Shown: positions 13,088-22,990 of the stretch, piece by piece
Layout: each line of letters begins with the position of its first letter
How positions within the stretch are numbered: the stretch's first letter is position 1
Assembly: GCA_951217055.1 (NCBI GenBank)
Contig: OX578280.1
Location: forward strand, 930,001 to 994,000
DNA length: 64,000 nt
Direction: 5' to 3'
From: Gerris lacustris
Lineage: Eukaryota; Arthropoda; Insecta; Hemiptera; Gerridae
Translations under genes and position numbers: made by a program
Notes under the pieces: generated by a model
Seen by the model: the letters and a program-made list of their open reading frames with translations, nothing else
Databases searched by the model: none
What the model was told of the DNA's origin: nothing

Positions 13088-13674
13088 ATAGTCCAGGAGA
13101 TAGCGTGCAAAAAAGTGTCTGACTAACATCAAGCTAGAATTATGTATACAAGTCAATCTTTTAGCGCCTTTTAAGAGTATGTGGTCGGCTAAGTTCGTCT
13201 GCGGGACATAGCTTGGCAATAGGCGTTTGAAAAAAACAAACAGGTTGAGAGCGGCCATGTCTCACCAATTATGGTGGACAATGTGATTTTCATGATCCTG
13301 AGTACAGAATTAGTTAGTAGACCGAAAATCAAGTTGATGTTAGTTTGTCCGTTGACAGGTGACCACGTTGATTTTTAGTAATATTTGAATAACGAACCTA
13401 TCAAGTATGAAAATAACATCGACTTGGTTTTTGGTCTACTAACTAATTCTGTACTCAGGATCATGAAAATCACATTGTCCACCATAATTGGTGAGAAATG
13501 GCCGCTCTCCACCGGTTTGTTTTTTTCAAATGCCTATTGCCAAGCTATGTCCCTCAGACGAACTTAGCCGAACACATATTCTTAAAAGGCGCTAAAAGAT
13601 TGACTTGTATACAAAATTCTAGCTTGATGTTAGTCAGACACTTTTTTGCACGCTATCTCCTGGACTATCATGTA
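13088..13674. mobile_element. foldback element with 250-bp arms
   Basis: TAGTCCAGGAGATAGCGTGC at the left is mirrored by GCACGCTATCTCCTGGACTA at the right. The arms are about 90 percent alike, including CAAGCTATGTCCCTCAGACG and CTAACTAATTCTGTACTCAG blocks. The short open frames inside each arm mirror each other and are not conserved as protein. TA at both ends may be the target duplication. Confidence 0.75.
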
Positions 13675-13893
13675 CTTGATGTATTGTGAATTCTTATTTA
13701 TGTTCTATTAAAATAAAGCATGTTTTTCATTCATTCATACAGTTGTATTTTGAAACACAAGTACAACGATGTGAGAGAGAATTGGTCTAGCCATGTATAC
13801 TCACAACTCATCTGTAATAATAGTCCAAACACTAACATGTACCTACTTGGTGACGGTTTAAATAAGTCGGTTTGACTTATTTTGGCAATACCT

Positions 13894-14999
13894 TAGAGTG
13901 CAGGAGATAACGTGCAAAAAAGTGTCTCTCAGTCAAAATCACATTCTTCCACAATTAGCGCGGGACATGACCGCTCTCCACCGGTTTTTTTTTTTTTTTC
14001 AAATGCCTATTGCTAAGATAATATGTCCCATAGACGAACTTAGCCGACCTTACATTCTTAAGAGGCACTAAAAGATTATTCAATTCAAAATACTTTTATT
14101 TTAATAAATTACATAAGTAAATGAAAGGTATGAAAGTAATTACGGCAAGGCAAAGCCGTCTGCCGGAGAGCTTGCATTACAAAAAAAAAGAAATGTTACA
14201 AAAAAATAAAATTAAAAAAATTAATTAAATTATTCGTGATTCAAATTAAGATAAGATAATAGATTACTAATATTTACTATATAATACAAAAATTGCTTCT
14301 ACAACTAAATGTTATAATGTTCGGCTAGAAAGAGACAGGGCTTCTTTTGTGAATTTTATAACTGGTTGAAAGTTGCTACTTATTATTAAATCGGTAATGT
14401 CATAACCTTGGACAGTAGAAGAGCCAAAGTATTTAAGACGCAGTGAAGCATAGGCTGGGCACTCTGAAAGAAGATGTAAAAGATTTCCCTCAACACCTCT
14501 ATAACACATTGAACCCTCCATTTCATCAGGATCCTTATCAAGCCAACGTACAGACTTTAGATGCAGTAATTCACCTCTTAACTTAAACAAAAGTTTCAAG
14601 TCAGCAAAATATATATTAAAGCTTGAGGTCGGACTAAAAAACCTACCATAGTCAGACTTTTCGACTAAAGTTCGAAATAATAAAAACCTGTTAGATTCCT
14701 TTGCTTGGTTTACATACGCTTCTATCATACTTGATTTCATTCGGGCAATTAACGTGCTAAACTGGGCTCTCCACTAGGCTTTATTTTCTATAGGGTTAGT
14801 TGAAAAGCTGTACTGTACTCCTGGCATAGTTCGTTCCACGTTTTGAACCATGATATGTTTTTAGCTATAATCTTCTCAGCAATTATTCTAGGGTAACGAT
14901 GTGGTGGAAGTTGACACTAAAAGATTAACTTATACACAAAATTCTAGCTTGATGTTACTCAGACACTTTTTTGCACGCTATCTCCTTGACTATTATAAG
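13894..14999. mobile_element. second, diverged member of the TAGTCCAGGAGATA family carrying a LINE insertion
   Basis: The left end GAGTGCAGGAGATAACGTGC (from about 13895) and the right end GCACGCTATCTCCTTGACTA (ending about 14994) match the termini of the neighbouring foldback at 13088-13674. The interior 14090-14920 is replaced by LINE sequence, so the LINE inserted into, or recombined with, this older element. Confidence 0.55.
14312..14740 (-). pseudogene. non-LTR retrotransposon ORF2 C-terminal fragment
   Basis: 142-residue open frame with the C-terminal end typical of Jockey/R1-like reverse transcriptases: a zinc-knuckle-like segment CYRGVEGNLLHLLSECPAY followed by LRLKYFG. The usual C-x2-C start of the knuckle is damaged (second Cys is Gly). 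Reverse transcriptase and endonuclease domains are absent, so it is a 5'-truncated relic. Its 3' side (about 14080-14310) holds the remaining tail. It sits inside the foldback at 13894-14999. Confidence 0.6.
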
Positions 15000-15782
15000 A
15001 AATGAAACCACAGACCACAGAGAGAAATAACACGATTCAAATTGACCAATACAAAGAAATAATGGGTTGCTTTGATTTGTACAGAACATAAGAAATTATT
15101 TATGAAGCTTAAATTTATCATAACAAGATGTAGTCTTTATAATGAATATTCCAAGTTAAATATAGAATTTTCTTCTTTCAAAGTTGAATTTTTCCCTGAC
15201 AAGACTAAGTAAGCAGGGCTTTGTTAGTATGAAAGGCTTGAGGCAATTTACTAAGAACCTGAGCTTAAATGTCGATAAATATCTGGTTTCAATTGTTTGA
15301 AGCTTGTTTGACTCTGATAATGGCCTTGATATGTGTGTAAAGCAGCTGCTCACAGCACAAAGAAAATCAGTCCAATTAGCGCTGCTTCCTCGCATCTTAT
15401 CGCGTAATTTAATAATGTATTTCTTTAACCACCTATTATAATATCATTTTATTTTTCAACATTTTTCTTCTGTCAAAATTGTTATGTTTCTTATATAACA
15501 ATAACATTTTATAAAAGTATAAATTTAGCAATATTTACGCCGACTATTACAATTTATATAGGACTATGTTTAGGCTTATTTCAGACAAACCATTTGAATT
15601 TCTTTAAAATCGAATTATCTCATATTAAACTATAGGTGCGTTAATAAAAAAACAACATTTTGTGCACATTTAAAAAATAAAATGGCAGCAGATGGTTGGA
15701 ACTTATAAGGGACCGACAACGGGCTAATTATGATCTATCGTATAAATTGTAATAAAATCAGACGTCTAGTTTTTGTTTTAGA

Positions 15783-15823
15783 AATGTTCGAAAACATTTT
15801 CGAACATCAGAGAACATTCTCTG
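15783..15823. repeat. two adjacent perfect short palindromes
   Basis: ATGTTCGAAAACATTTTCGAACAT is a 24-bp near-perfect palindrome (arms at 15783-15793 and 15796-15806), followed at once by CAGAGAACATTCTCTG. Each could form a small hairpin or bind a dimeric protein; function unknown. Confidence 0.6.
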
Positions 15824-16035
15824 ATATCTGTTAATTTGTGCCTATAGGAATCTTTCAAATATTCTGGATGACCTTGAGAATGATGCCTCGGATGAGTAGG
15901 GAATGGTTGGTTACATCCAGTAAGCTCGCAACCAAAAGTTGGGCCAACAGGACCAAGTCTCATTTGGTGATCATAATTTCCTAATGCAATGGACTGAGCT
16001 TTCTTTTGATTTTGATGAATATTTATATAAAACAA

Positions 16036-16152
16036 GTCAAGTGTGTGCTAGTCAGCACACAGCGAGGGTCCGTAGTCAAGTGTGTGCTAGTCAGCACACA
16101 GCGAGGGTCCGTAGTCAAGTGTGTGCTAGTCAGCACACAGCGAGGGTCCGTA
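16036..16152. repeat. 39-bp tandem repeat, three perfect copies
   Basis: Exactly three identical 39-bp units. Each contains the hairpin GTGTGCTAGTCAGCACAC and ends GAGGGTCCGTA. Perfect identity implies recent amplification. The unit length is a multiple of three, so open frames run through on both strands, but I regard them as fortuitous. Confidence 0.95.
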
Positions 16153-16669
16153 GGCCACACTATATAGTGTTTAACTGTAAAGTGTATAAACAGTGTTTTT
16201 TTTAAAATGCTAAAAAGCTTACTTTGAACCATTCTAAGGGTCTGATATTCTCAAAAAACACTATGATAAAGTATTTTTTTGCCACTGAACCGGACTACAA
16301 CCATATAAATACATCGAAAAGACCATAATTATAAAAAAACGTATTTTGTCAATAAAAAATAATATAATATTTTTTTTCGAAATTTCCAAAAAGTGTTATC
16401 TTTACTTTTGGTCGAAGAATGTTCAGGAATTTTTTCAGATTTTTTGCACTTCACATAAGCGAGATAGAGGGGGGGGGGGGACATGTTTCACACCCACTTC
16501 AAACTTGCCTACGCTCGCCATATCAAAGTTATATCCAAAGAATTATATATTTTTGTAATCAGCTCGACGTACCCTTTTATATGATACCCCTCACGGTGTC
16601 GAAAAAAAAAAAAAAAATTTAACCCTTAAGTTTTTTTACCCTAATTTTCTTGAAAAATGCTTTTTTTTA

Positions 16670-16832
16670 AGTCGCTATATTTTTAAAATATGGGGGCAGG
16701 TACAAGACACATACATGCCAAATTTCAAAGTGATCGGACGAAAGGTGTAGCCGTGAGAGCACGCGAGAGGACGGACGGACAGACACACACAGGAAAATAT
16801 AAGGGTCCTTGGTTTTGCCTACGGACCCTAAA
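16670..16832 (-). repeat. dispersed repeat fragment with terminal hairpin
   Basis: Contains GCCAAATTTCAAAGTGATCG, a run of GACGGACAGACACACAC, and a terminal hairpin AGGGTCC ... GGACCCT (16801-16829). It has the same architecture as the repeats at 19815-20440, 50930-51600 and 63262-63850. Confidence 0.45.
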
Positions 16833-17282
16833 AAAGGCTCTAATGATACATAAAGCACTAATTTGGAAATTACATATCATTAAAAAAAATCAACATAAAA
16901 GATAGAAGTTTTTAGGTCTGATTGAGTGGGCCACAATAGAAGGAATATCTAAGTACCTATACTAAAATAGATACATCTCAACTAATAAAGATAATTATTA
17001 ATGATTTAGTGGCAGCCATGTAAACACTGGAATCAAGGGAGAAGCTCAGATGCGTAGGTAGCACGTAGCTTAATCAATTCTTTGCTTTAGTGGCATTATT
17101 ACATTTTTAAATAGAGGCTCTTTCTAAATTTAATAATTTGAAATACATCTTGATGTAAAAAAAAAAAAAATAAAAATAAATAAATACATTTAAATAACAA
17201 ATACACGAAGACGCTAATAGAGAGGCAATCACCTTGAAACATTAAAACCACCGAGTATAGAGACTAAATAGAGGTGTCATAA

Positions 17283-17421
17283 TAGGTTTGTTCCAACCAC
17301 ACTTCAAACTGGTTTGGAACTGTCCGACGCATGCGCATCGGACCAAACTTGAACTTTTTTTGCTAATGCACATGCGTCGTACAGTTTGGAATTAGTTTAA
17401 GGTGTGGTTGGAACAAACCTA
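17283..17421. mobile_element. palindromic MITE, copy 1
   Basis: 139 bp. The terminal inverted repeat GGTTTGTTCCAACCACAC extends almost to the centre, so the whole element folds into one hairpin with GACGCATGCGCA / TGCACATGCGTC near the loop. It is bordered by TA on each side, consistent with a TA target duplication of the Tc1/mariner type. Two more copies are at 17952-18086 and 35980-36118. Confidence 0.8.
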
Positions 17422-17951
17422 ATATAGGCCGGAGGGTGTGGGGAGTGGCACCAGCTTCCCCATCTCCTAGAATACCAACAAGCTATAAAATACAAGACTT
17501 TTCTCAGTGTAAAAAAGTAGTGTTATGACAGGAGACAAATATTTAAAAGGTGTTTATATTATAATTTGAAAACTGACAACTTGACAACCAGGACGAAGGT
17601 TTCAATCTTAATATTCCAGTGGTGGGGAAAAATGATGCCATCTGCCTTCCTCTTTAGCTACTCTATTTAGTCTCTATACTCGGTGATTAAAACATTCTAT
17701 AAAGAAAACATGTCAATGTTTTTAATTTTTTAATCTTGGTCCTATTAGGAAAAAGAGTATTGGTGTTGCAACATAGAGGACAATACTGGATAAATTGAAA
17801 TTGTTTCTTTACGGATCTGTTCCAAAACAACCATACTCTCCAACCTTGTTTCAACTGGTAGCGACTTTATTTCTTGTTTACTATGATTGACAATCAAATT
17901 TCCACTACACAGTGTTAAATGGAATCTTCGTTTTTTAATTCTGTTGAATAA

Positions 17952-18086
17952 TAGGTTTGTTCCAACCACACCTTAAACTAGTTTCAAACTGTACGACGCA
18001 TGTGCATTAAAAACGTTGAAATGTGGTCCGATGCGCATGCGTCGGGCAGTTTCAAACCAGTTTGAATTGTGGTTGGAACAAACCTA
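17952..18086. mobile_element. palindromic MITE, copy 2
   Basis: 135 bp, same family and TA borders as 17283-17421. The centre is shorter (AAAAACGTTGAAATGTGG) and the order of the CATGTGCA and GCGCATGC variants is reversed, so it lies in the opposite orientation. Confidence 0.8.
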
Positions 18087-18264
18087 ATTTATCTGAACTT
18101 CTCTAAATCTGACACGAGGAAGCAAATGTATTATTTGTTTTTATAAATACCTGATTAATAGGGAAATATGAAATTAAAAATCCCAGATATGGTTTCTTCG
18201 CCACACATTCGAAATATGTCTACACAACAATAATTTATAAGATTAAAATGATTCTTTTACTTAC

Positions 18265-18395
18265 CACTGTGACTCCAAAGATAATGACAAAAAGTAGTGA
18301 GGCAAGGCCGATTACTATAACGGCAATGGCCCACTGAGGCAACAATTCGTCTTCCTCAGCAAACCCGACAGTAGGCGCTACTCTCCTCGGAAGAA
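18265..18395 (-). CDS. SEA-domain mucin-like gene, transmembrane exon
   Basis: 131-nt exon between a gttgcag acceptor and GTG|gtaagt donor. The first two bases complete a Val codon begun in the exon at 20562. It encodes a short juxtamembrane stretch (LPRRVAPTVGFAEEDELLPQ) and the single membrane helix WAIAVIVIGLASLLFVIIFG, followed by VTV and, in the next exon, a basic stop-transfer. This gives a type I topology with the SEA domain outside and the KKK-rich tail inside. There is no Gly-zipper or charged residue in the helix. The exon is phase 0 at its 3' end. Confidence 0.9.
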
Positions 18396-18440
18396 CTGCA
18401 ACATTCAAAGAGAAATTACAATTCAACACTTAAGCAAATA

Positions 18441-18509
18441 CAGTAGACGCCGCTTAATATCACCACTTTAGCACCCAGAGAAAGTGATAACATTAAGCGG
18501 CGTCCACTC
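18441..18509. mobile_element. short foldback with Tigger/mariner-like termini
   Basis: CAGTAGACGCCGCTTAATAT at the left is mirrored by ATTAAGCGGCGTCCACT at the right with a short loop. CAGTRGACGCCGCTTA-type ends are typical of pogo/Tigger-like mariner MITEs (family knowledge). Only about 69 bp remain. Confidence 0.5.
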
Positions 18510-19079
18510 ACAACTGTAAAGTTTAGGAAATTTTACACTTAATATTTTCAAGATGGCGGCCAATATGGTGAACAACTAAACATTATACATGGTTTTAAAG
18601 GTGTTGAAGAGTAAGAATAGAATATGTAACTATTATTACAAAATATTCATTTTTCGCCGGCATTTCGAAAACAAATATCGCCGAAATGAGGGTCTTGAAA
18701 AAAGTTTATGATTTTATGTCATGTTACAAGTAATTATAAAGCTCTTATTTCAGCTAGATTTAAGAATATGAAAGTTTTCCTCGAAAAATGTTTTCCACTT
18801 GCCATGTTTGTTTTCAAAATAATATGATCTTTTTTGTGAGTAAAATGTAAATATTTCTACGCGTATGTAAATATTGTGCATGCGCCGCATCACTAGTTAA
18901 ATCAAAATTGAATTGAATGTTAAAAATTTGACCAATTAAAATGTCGTAAAATCTTATTTGCATACTTTGAAAATTTAAAATAAACCATAATTCGTATCAA
19001 GAAAATAAACAACTATGACAAATAACGACGGAATTTATACTTGTATAGGATTTCTTACTTTCTCATATAAAGAAAAAGT

Positions 19080-19330
19080 ATTGTGATGGCGCTAAAATTC
19101 GACTTTAAGATTTCGATAGATTTACATGCCTTGAGGTATCTTGAGTCCAAAAAAGTGGTTTTTAAAAAATATCTGTCTGTCATCTGTACAAACATAAACA
19201 TGTGCAGCCCAAACTACTGGGCCGATTTTGACGAAATTTGGCATACATGTTCAGAAAAAACCTACCCCGAGGTGAAACAAAATTTAGCTCAAATTTGGGA
19301 GCGCTAAACCCCAAAAACTCTGAAAAAACG
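19080..19330 (+). repeat. dispersed repeat with the GATTTTGACGAAATTTGG block
   Basis: Carries CTGGGCCGATTTTGACGAAA followed by a TGGCATACATGTTCAG extension. The 74-residue open frame across it (WADFDEIWHTCSEK) is the kind of spurious peptide this repeat yields in insect genomes; I do not call it a gene. Confidence 0.4.
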
Positions 19331-19814
19331 TGAAAACAAATTTGCTCGAAAACGGTTCCGACGATTTTTATTAAAAAATTCTAAAATGTATTCCATTTAA
19401 AAAACAAATCTAATGATTTAAGCCGTTTTCCCTGGAAAAATCTATTTCCTGAAATAATGGCTTTAAAAGCGGACGGAGAGAGGCCGGATTCGATTCCCTG
19501 CCGAAGAGAAGTTATTTTTATGATCAATTTTGATGAAATGTTCAACAATAATTAACTGTATCTACGAAATACGAAAACTAATAAACGGAAAATACTGGGC
19601 TAATTAATTATGAACTCGTATGTGAGAAAGTTTGTCAGAGTTGTCTCGGATCGATTTTTTTATTTGTAACGGAATTGGTATGGAGTGGTGAGTATGTGAA
19701 GTAAATATTTATAAAATAAAGACAATATGTCTTTACTAATAAACGATTCTTGAATAGCTATAAATTTTATCTTTACTCGCCAGCTTTTAACCAAAGATAA
19801 TCATCGGAAAAAGC

Positions 19815-20440
19815 GAAGGAGAAAAAAATAGACTGCCAATTAGTGTGGCACATAGCTTCCTCGCATCCTATCATGTACTTTATTGTTATATTAACATTAA
19901 CATTATTGTTATATTACTTTATTGTTGTATTGTTTATTTTGTAAAAACTATTAATAGTTTAAGCGATCTTTAACACTTCATAGCGGTGTCGCTGTTGGTT
20001 TTACTAAAAAATTGTATTTGAAAAAAATATTTATTTCATTGAATAGCAGATAAAGTTTGATTTTTTTCCCGACCTAAAATTCCAAATTTAAATTTGATGT
20101 TCATGTTGACGCGAGCGTTACGCGTGAACACTTGGACGGATAATGTTGTCCAACGAACTCGTTCTGAGCATTGGTAAAATGAACATTTCTACCAAATTTC
20201 ATCAAAATCGTTCAACATTTACTCAAGTTACCGTCACAAGTTTCATAATTCGTGGACACACAGACCGACAGACAGACAGACAGAAGACAGACAGACACGT
20301 GACCAAAAATGTTCCCTGATGTCTGAAACGGATTTCTGTCTTGGGATTTTTAAAATCGGAGACATAAAAGTTTTTTGTTCTCAAAAGTGAACATAATGCT
20401 TCCGTTACCTTCGGTAAATTCGGAAGCAATAAGAACTAAG
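19815..20440 (-). mobile_element. dispersed repeat, family A, copy 1
   Basis: About 620 bp, closely matching 63262-63850 along its whole length (CCAATTAGTGTGGCACATAG at the start, GCGGTGTCGCTGTTGG in the middle, ACGTTGTCC-type block, then GACAGACAGACA). The end is the hairpin GCTTCCGTTACCTTCGGTAA..CGGAAGC (20398-20428). A diverged inverted pair of the same family forms 54415-55275. No coding potential; class unknown. Confidence 0.7.
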
Positions 20441-20561
20441 AAATAGTAAGATAGAGAACTAAATAAGACAGGGCTACTCAAGATCCTTACAAATTTCCGC
20501 AACAGCAACTTTGTGAAACAATAACACAACATTTCCAAACAAACACAAAACTTGTAGTTAC

Positions 20562-20671
20562 CTCTGAAGGATGTGTACTCTGGATCGACAGAGAATCTCC
20601 CAAGTTTATATTCCGTCGATGCGTTGATCGATCGCAAATTACTCGAAAGAGCTTCTTGGCTCGTTGTATAT
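20562..20671 (-). CDS. SEA-domain mucin-like gene, exon after the SEA cleavage-site exon
   Basis: 110-nt exon, acceptor tttatag, donor AGAG|gtaact. Its first base completes a Lys codon and its last base starts a Val codon shared with the transmembrane exon. It encodes TTSQEALSSNLRSINASTEY, then KLGRFSVDPEYTSFR. This is the C-terminal part of, or linker after, the SEA domain and holds one N-glycosylation sequon (N-A-S). The next exon goes straight into the juxtamembrane segment. Confidence 0.85.
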
Positions 20672-20763
20672 CTATAAACAAAGATAACAGCAACTAGTAA
20701 ACATGTTCTTAAGAGATAATGGAACAAAATAATCGTCAAAACAAAAAAATCAAAAATGCTTAC

Positions 20764-20865
20764 TTCTGCAAACTGTCGTGGAAAATTCTTCTCATGTCAG
20801 CCGTGTTCACACTTTTTCCAATATCGTTGAGTTCGACAAAGTAATCCACAACGATGCTTCCGGGA
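20764..20865 (-). CDS. SEA-domain mucin-like gene, SEA core exon with cleavage site
   Basis: 102-nt exon, acceptor gttttag, donor CAGAA|gtaagc. It encodes PGSIVVDYFVELNDIGKSVN then TADMRRIFHDSLQ. G-S-I-V-V matches the SEA autoproteolysis signature (cleavage between Gly and Ser followed by hydrophobic beta-strand residues), as in membrane mucins of the MUC1 type (family knowledge). The alternating hydrophobic VVDYFVEL strand and amphipathic MRRIFHDSL helix fit the SEA ferredoxin-like fold. The mature receptor is therefore predicted to be a non-covalent heterodimer. Confidence 0.9.
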
Positions 20866-21025
20866 CTAAAACATAATTACACAACGTTACCACATCGATA
20901 ATTAAATAAATTGATACAAAATGCAGTTTATATCGAGAAAATTAGCAAAACAAACAAATGTTTATAACAATGATCTAAGTAAACATCCCACTAATATAAT
21001 ACTAATTAAACAGTTAGGAACTTAC

Positions 21026-21096
21026 TTGAACGAATCGATACTAATTTTCTTGTAATATCTACTCAAGGATTCTGAGCTGCTGTAGATAACATTCAA
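21026..21096 (-). CDS. SEA-domain mucin-like gene, SEA helix exon
   Basis: 71-nt exon (23 codons plus 2 bases), acceptor tttgtttag, donor TTCAA|gtaagt. It encodes LNVIYSSSESLSRYYKKISI followed by DSF and a split Asn. This is the segment just before the G-S-I-V-V strand, with the usual SEA pattern of helix, aromatic pair and a strand preceding the cleavage site. The frame is continuous with the exons on both sides. Confidence 0.85.
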
Positions 21097-21151
21097 CTAA
21101 ACAAATAAATAAATAAAATAATTAATAAATTAATTATGAATTCAATGCAGC

Positions 21152-21198
21152 TTATTATTTGTTAGACGTGCGACTTATGCACGTCTAACAAATAATAA
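21152..21198. repeat. perfect 20-bp stem hairpin
   Basis: TTATTATTTGTTAGACGTGC and its exact reverse complement are separated by the 7-base loop GACTTAT. It is too short for a typical animal pre-miRNA. It could be a minimal MITE or a recombination scar. Confidence 0.7.
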
Positions 21199-21393
21199 AC
21201 CACATGTGAACAGAAAATAAACAGAAGAACATTGTAAAAGAAAGAAAAAATATATATTTTAATTTATTTGCTCGTCTCTTTCGTTTGTACAGTCTATTAT
21301 AGGTGAAATATCAGCGAGAACATGTACGAGTAATTCATTTTAGTCCACAGGCCACCATAAGAAGTGAGTCGCTGATTGATAAAGTTTTCTTAC

Positions 21394-21495
21394 CTTATGG
21401 AATCGCTTATTTATGCCTTGTCCACCGATGTATTGGGTATATGGCAACTGGGCGCTGGGCCATTTCTTTTTTGTTGACATGCCAAACTTGCCCTT
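21394..21495 (-). pseudogene. exon-like module, left arm copy
   Basis: 34 codons, phase 0 to phase 0. They encode KGKFGMSTKKKWPS then AQLPYTQYIGGQGINKRFHK. It is flanked by a consensus acceptor and donor and differs from the right-arm copy by two amino-acid replacements and two silent changes. It lies on the same strand as the SEA gene, inside its intron, so it could in principle be spliced in without a frameshift if placed between phase-0 exons; its actual neighbours (21026-21096 and 22260-22572) join in phase 0. Protein family not recognised. Confidence 0.35.
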
Positions 21496-21766
21496 CTGCG
21501 GGAACATTGAAAAGAGATAGATAAAGTTTTGATTTTCACAGGATCGTTTAATTAAATTACTTAAAAAACAGTGGTAAAGGTGGCCACCAATATGAGTGGG
21601 CCGTTTTCTTTTCAACGTCCCCGCAGAGCGATATGTTTGGGGCGGTGGACACCCCAAACGGCCCACTCATATCGGTGGCCACCTTTACCACTGTTTTTTA
21701 AATAATTTAATTAAACGATCCTGTGAAAATCAAAACTTTATCTATCTCTTTTCAATGTTCCCGCAG

Positions 21767-21868
21767 AAGGGCAAGTTTGGCATGTCAACAAAAAAGAAAT
21801 GGCCCAGCCCCCAGCTGCCGTATACCCAATTCATCGGTGGACAAGGCATAAATAAGCGATTCCATAAG
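21767..21868 (+). pseudogene. exon-like module, right arm copy
   Basis: Mirror copy of 21394-21495 on the plus strand: the same 34-codon module with WPSPQLPYTQFIGG in place of WPSAQLPYTQYIGG. Splice-like borders are intact. It is antisense to the host gene, so it is probably not used by that gene. Family unknown. Confidence 0.3.
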
Positions 21869-22259
21869 GTAAGAAAACTTTATCAATCAGCGACTCACTT
21901 CTTATGGTGGCCTGTGGACTATTTGAACAAATTCACGTCAACATTTCTTAAGTCATTGTACTCGTAATAATAACCTATATCGGAATTCGTCCAGAAGAAC
22001 ATTATTTATTAACAAAATTAAACTTACATGTTCTATCATGTAAGCTAGTAAAAATTGTAACAGAGAATTTTTTTTAAGGTTATACTAAGAAGTCGAATAA
22101 ATTTCTTAAGGAATGTTTTTAAAGATAACCTATAAGAGAAAGTTTTATTTTTAAGGTTACTTTCTTCAAAAAATTTTAAGATTAACTCTAAAAAAAAAAC
22201 AAAAATAATAATAATTAGGAGGTTTCAATTTGCAAAAAACTACATGAATGGTTTCATAC

Positions 22260-22572
22260 CTGATTTTCTACATCAGAGGCCATTTGTTGATATTCAATTG
22301 TATTGTGGTCACCCAGTTCTGGAAGCCACTTGGCCGTAGGTCCTACAAGCCTTATGGTGGCTGCCATATCGCAAGTGTCATCGTCACTACATATACCAGG
22401 TGTGGTCGGTCGAGGTGTGGTCGTAGTGGTGGTAGTCGTCGTAGTCGTGGTAGTGGATGTGGTTGAGGTGGTGGAAGCAGCTGCTGCCTTAGCAGCGGCA
22501 AGAATTTCCTGCACTGAGATGGACATGGGTGTCGTGGCAGGGCTCGGCCATCCAGTAAACTCTGTTGTGGCT
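22260..22572 (-). CDS. SEA-domain mucin-like gene, poly-Thr linker and start of SEA domain
   Basis: 313-nt exon, acceptor tttttgtag, donor AATCAG|gtatga. It encodes ATTEFTGWPSPATTP, SISVQEILAAAKAAAA, a run of about 17 Thr (with two Ser), then PRPTTPGICSDDDTCDM and AATIRLVGPTAKWLPELG, ending YQQMASDVENQ. The Thr run is a probable O-glycosylated stalk. The two Cys (CSDDDTC) may form a disulfide just before the SEA domain, which starts around AATIRL. The first base completes an Arg codon from the large exon. Confidence 0.85.
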
Positions 22573-22611
22573 CTACAAAAAGAAAAGGAAAATTAACATT
22601 AATTAGCATAT

Positions 22612-22732
22612 CAAGAGGTGTAGACGTGGTAAGAGGTGGTGGAGGAGGTTGGAGGTGGTTAGAGGTGGTTAGAGGAAGATAGAGCTGGTTGGAGGTGGTT
22701 AGAGGCTATCTACTGGTAGTTAGAGGTGGCTC
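22612..22732. repeat. GGTGGTTAGA-type minisatellite, locus 1
   Basis: Degenerate head-to-tail copies of a 10-bp GGTGGTTAGA motif, with GGTTGGA and GGTAGTTAGA variants. The same motif recurs at 48391-48420 and 52513-52589. Confidence 0.8.
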
Positions 22733-22990
22733 AAATGTCGAGCTTACGTTTGCAGAGATTGCATTCAGCCCTGTAATACTTTTTTCATCAATGCATTTAA
22801 TATTATTCAGTGAGGACGAACGAAATAAAAGGAATTGAATTCAAATAAATAATTCAAATTGGATATTATCTAACAATAAATGCAGAGGAAGGACGACGTT
22901 GACGTATAACGAAGTAAAGATAGAATTTCAGATCACTACACTGATAAGCAGAGCCTTATTTTAAATTTATTGTTCTTCAACAGTAAGTCC

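Larger units (their letters stand above)
9081..18264 (-). other. intron of SEA-domain gene (9.2 kb), repeat-filled
   Basis: GT-AG intron separating the transmembrane exon from the cytoplasmic exons. Its repeats are listed separately. In 9081-9800, 15000-15770 and 16840-17280 I see only AT-rich sequence, apart from a poly-A/T-rich patch near 17158-17190. Confidence 0.7.
18396..20561 (-). other. intron of SEA-domain gene (2.2 kb)
   Basis: GT-AG intron between the juxtamembrane exon and the exon encoding the end of the SEA module. It contains the small foldback at 18441-18509, a repeat at 19080-19330 and the longer repeat at 19815-20440. In 18520-19070 and 19340-19810 nothing specific was recognised, apart from a tRNA-like box-B sequence GGATTCGATTCC near 19482. 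Confidence 0.7.
21339..21920. mobile_element. foldback carrying a duplicated exon-like module
   Basis: The left arm (21339-21617) and right arm (21655-21920) are inverted copies centred near 21630. Each arm includes a 102-nt open segment flanked by a good acceptor (CTTTTCAATGTTCCCGCAG) and a good donor (AAG|gtaagaaa). A third acceptor-like copy, TTTTCAACGTCCCCGCAG, lies in the loop. Inner hairpin arms GTGGCCACC..ATATGAGTGGGCC surround the loop. Origin unknown. Confidence 0.65.
21097..22259 (-). other. intron of SEA-domain gene (1.2 kb)
   Basis: GT-AG intron that interrupts the SEA domain. It contains a 20-bp perfect hairpin (21152-21198) and a 580-bp foldback carrying two exon-like modules (21339-21920). 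21970-22250 is AT-rich without features. Confidence 0.7.

Noticed and set aside
19483..19505. Box-B-like GGATTCGATTCCCTG suggesting a tRNA
   Set aside because: No matching box A or cloverleaf found around it.
22303..22596. Plus-strand poly-Val open frame
   Set aside because: Reverse complement of the poly-Thr codons of the minus-strand exon.
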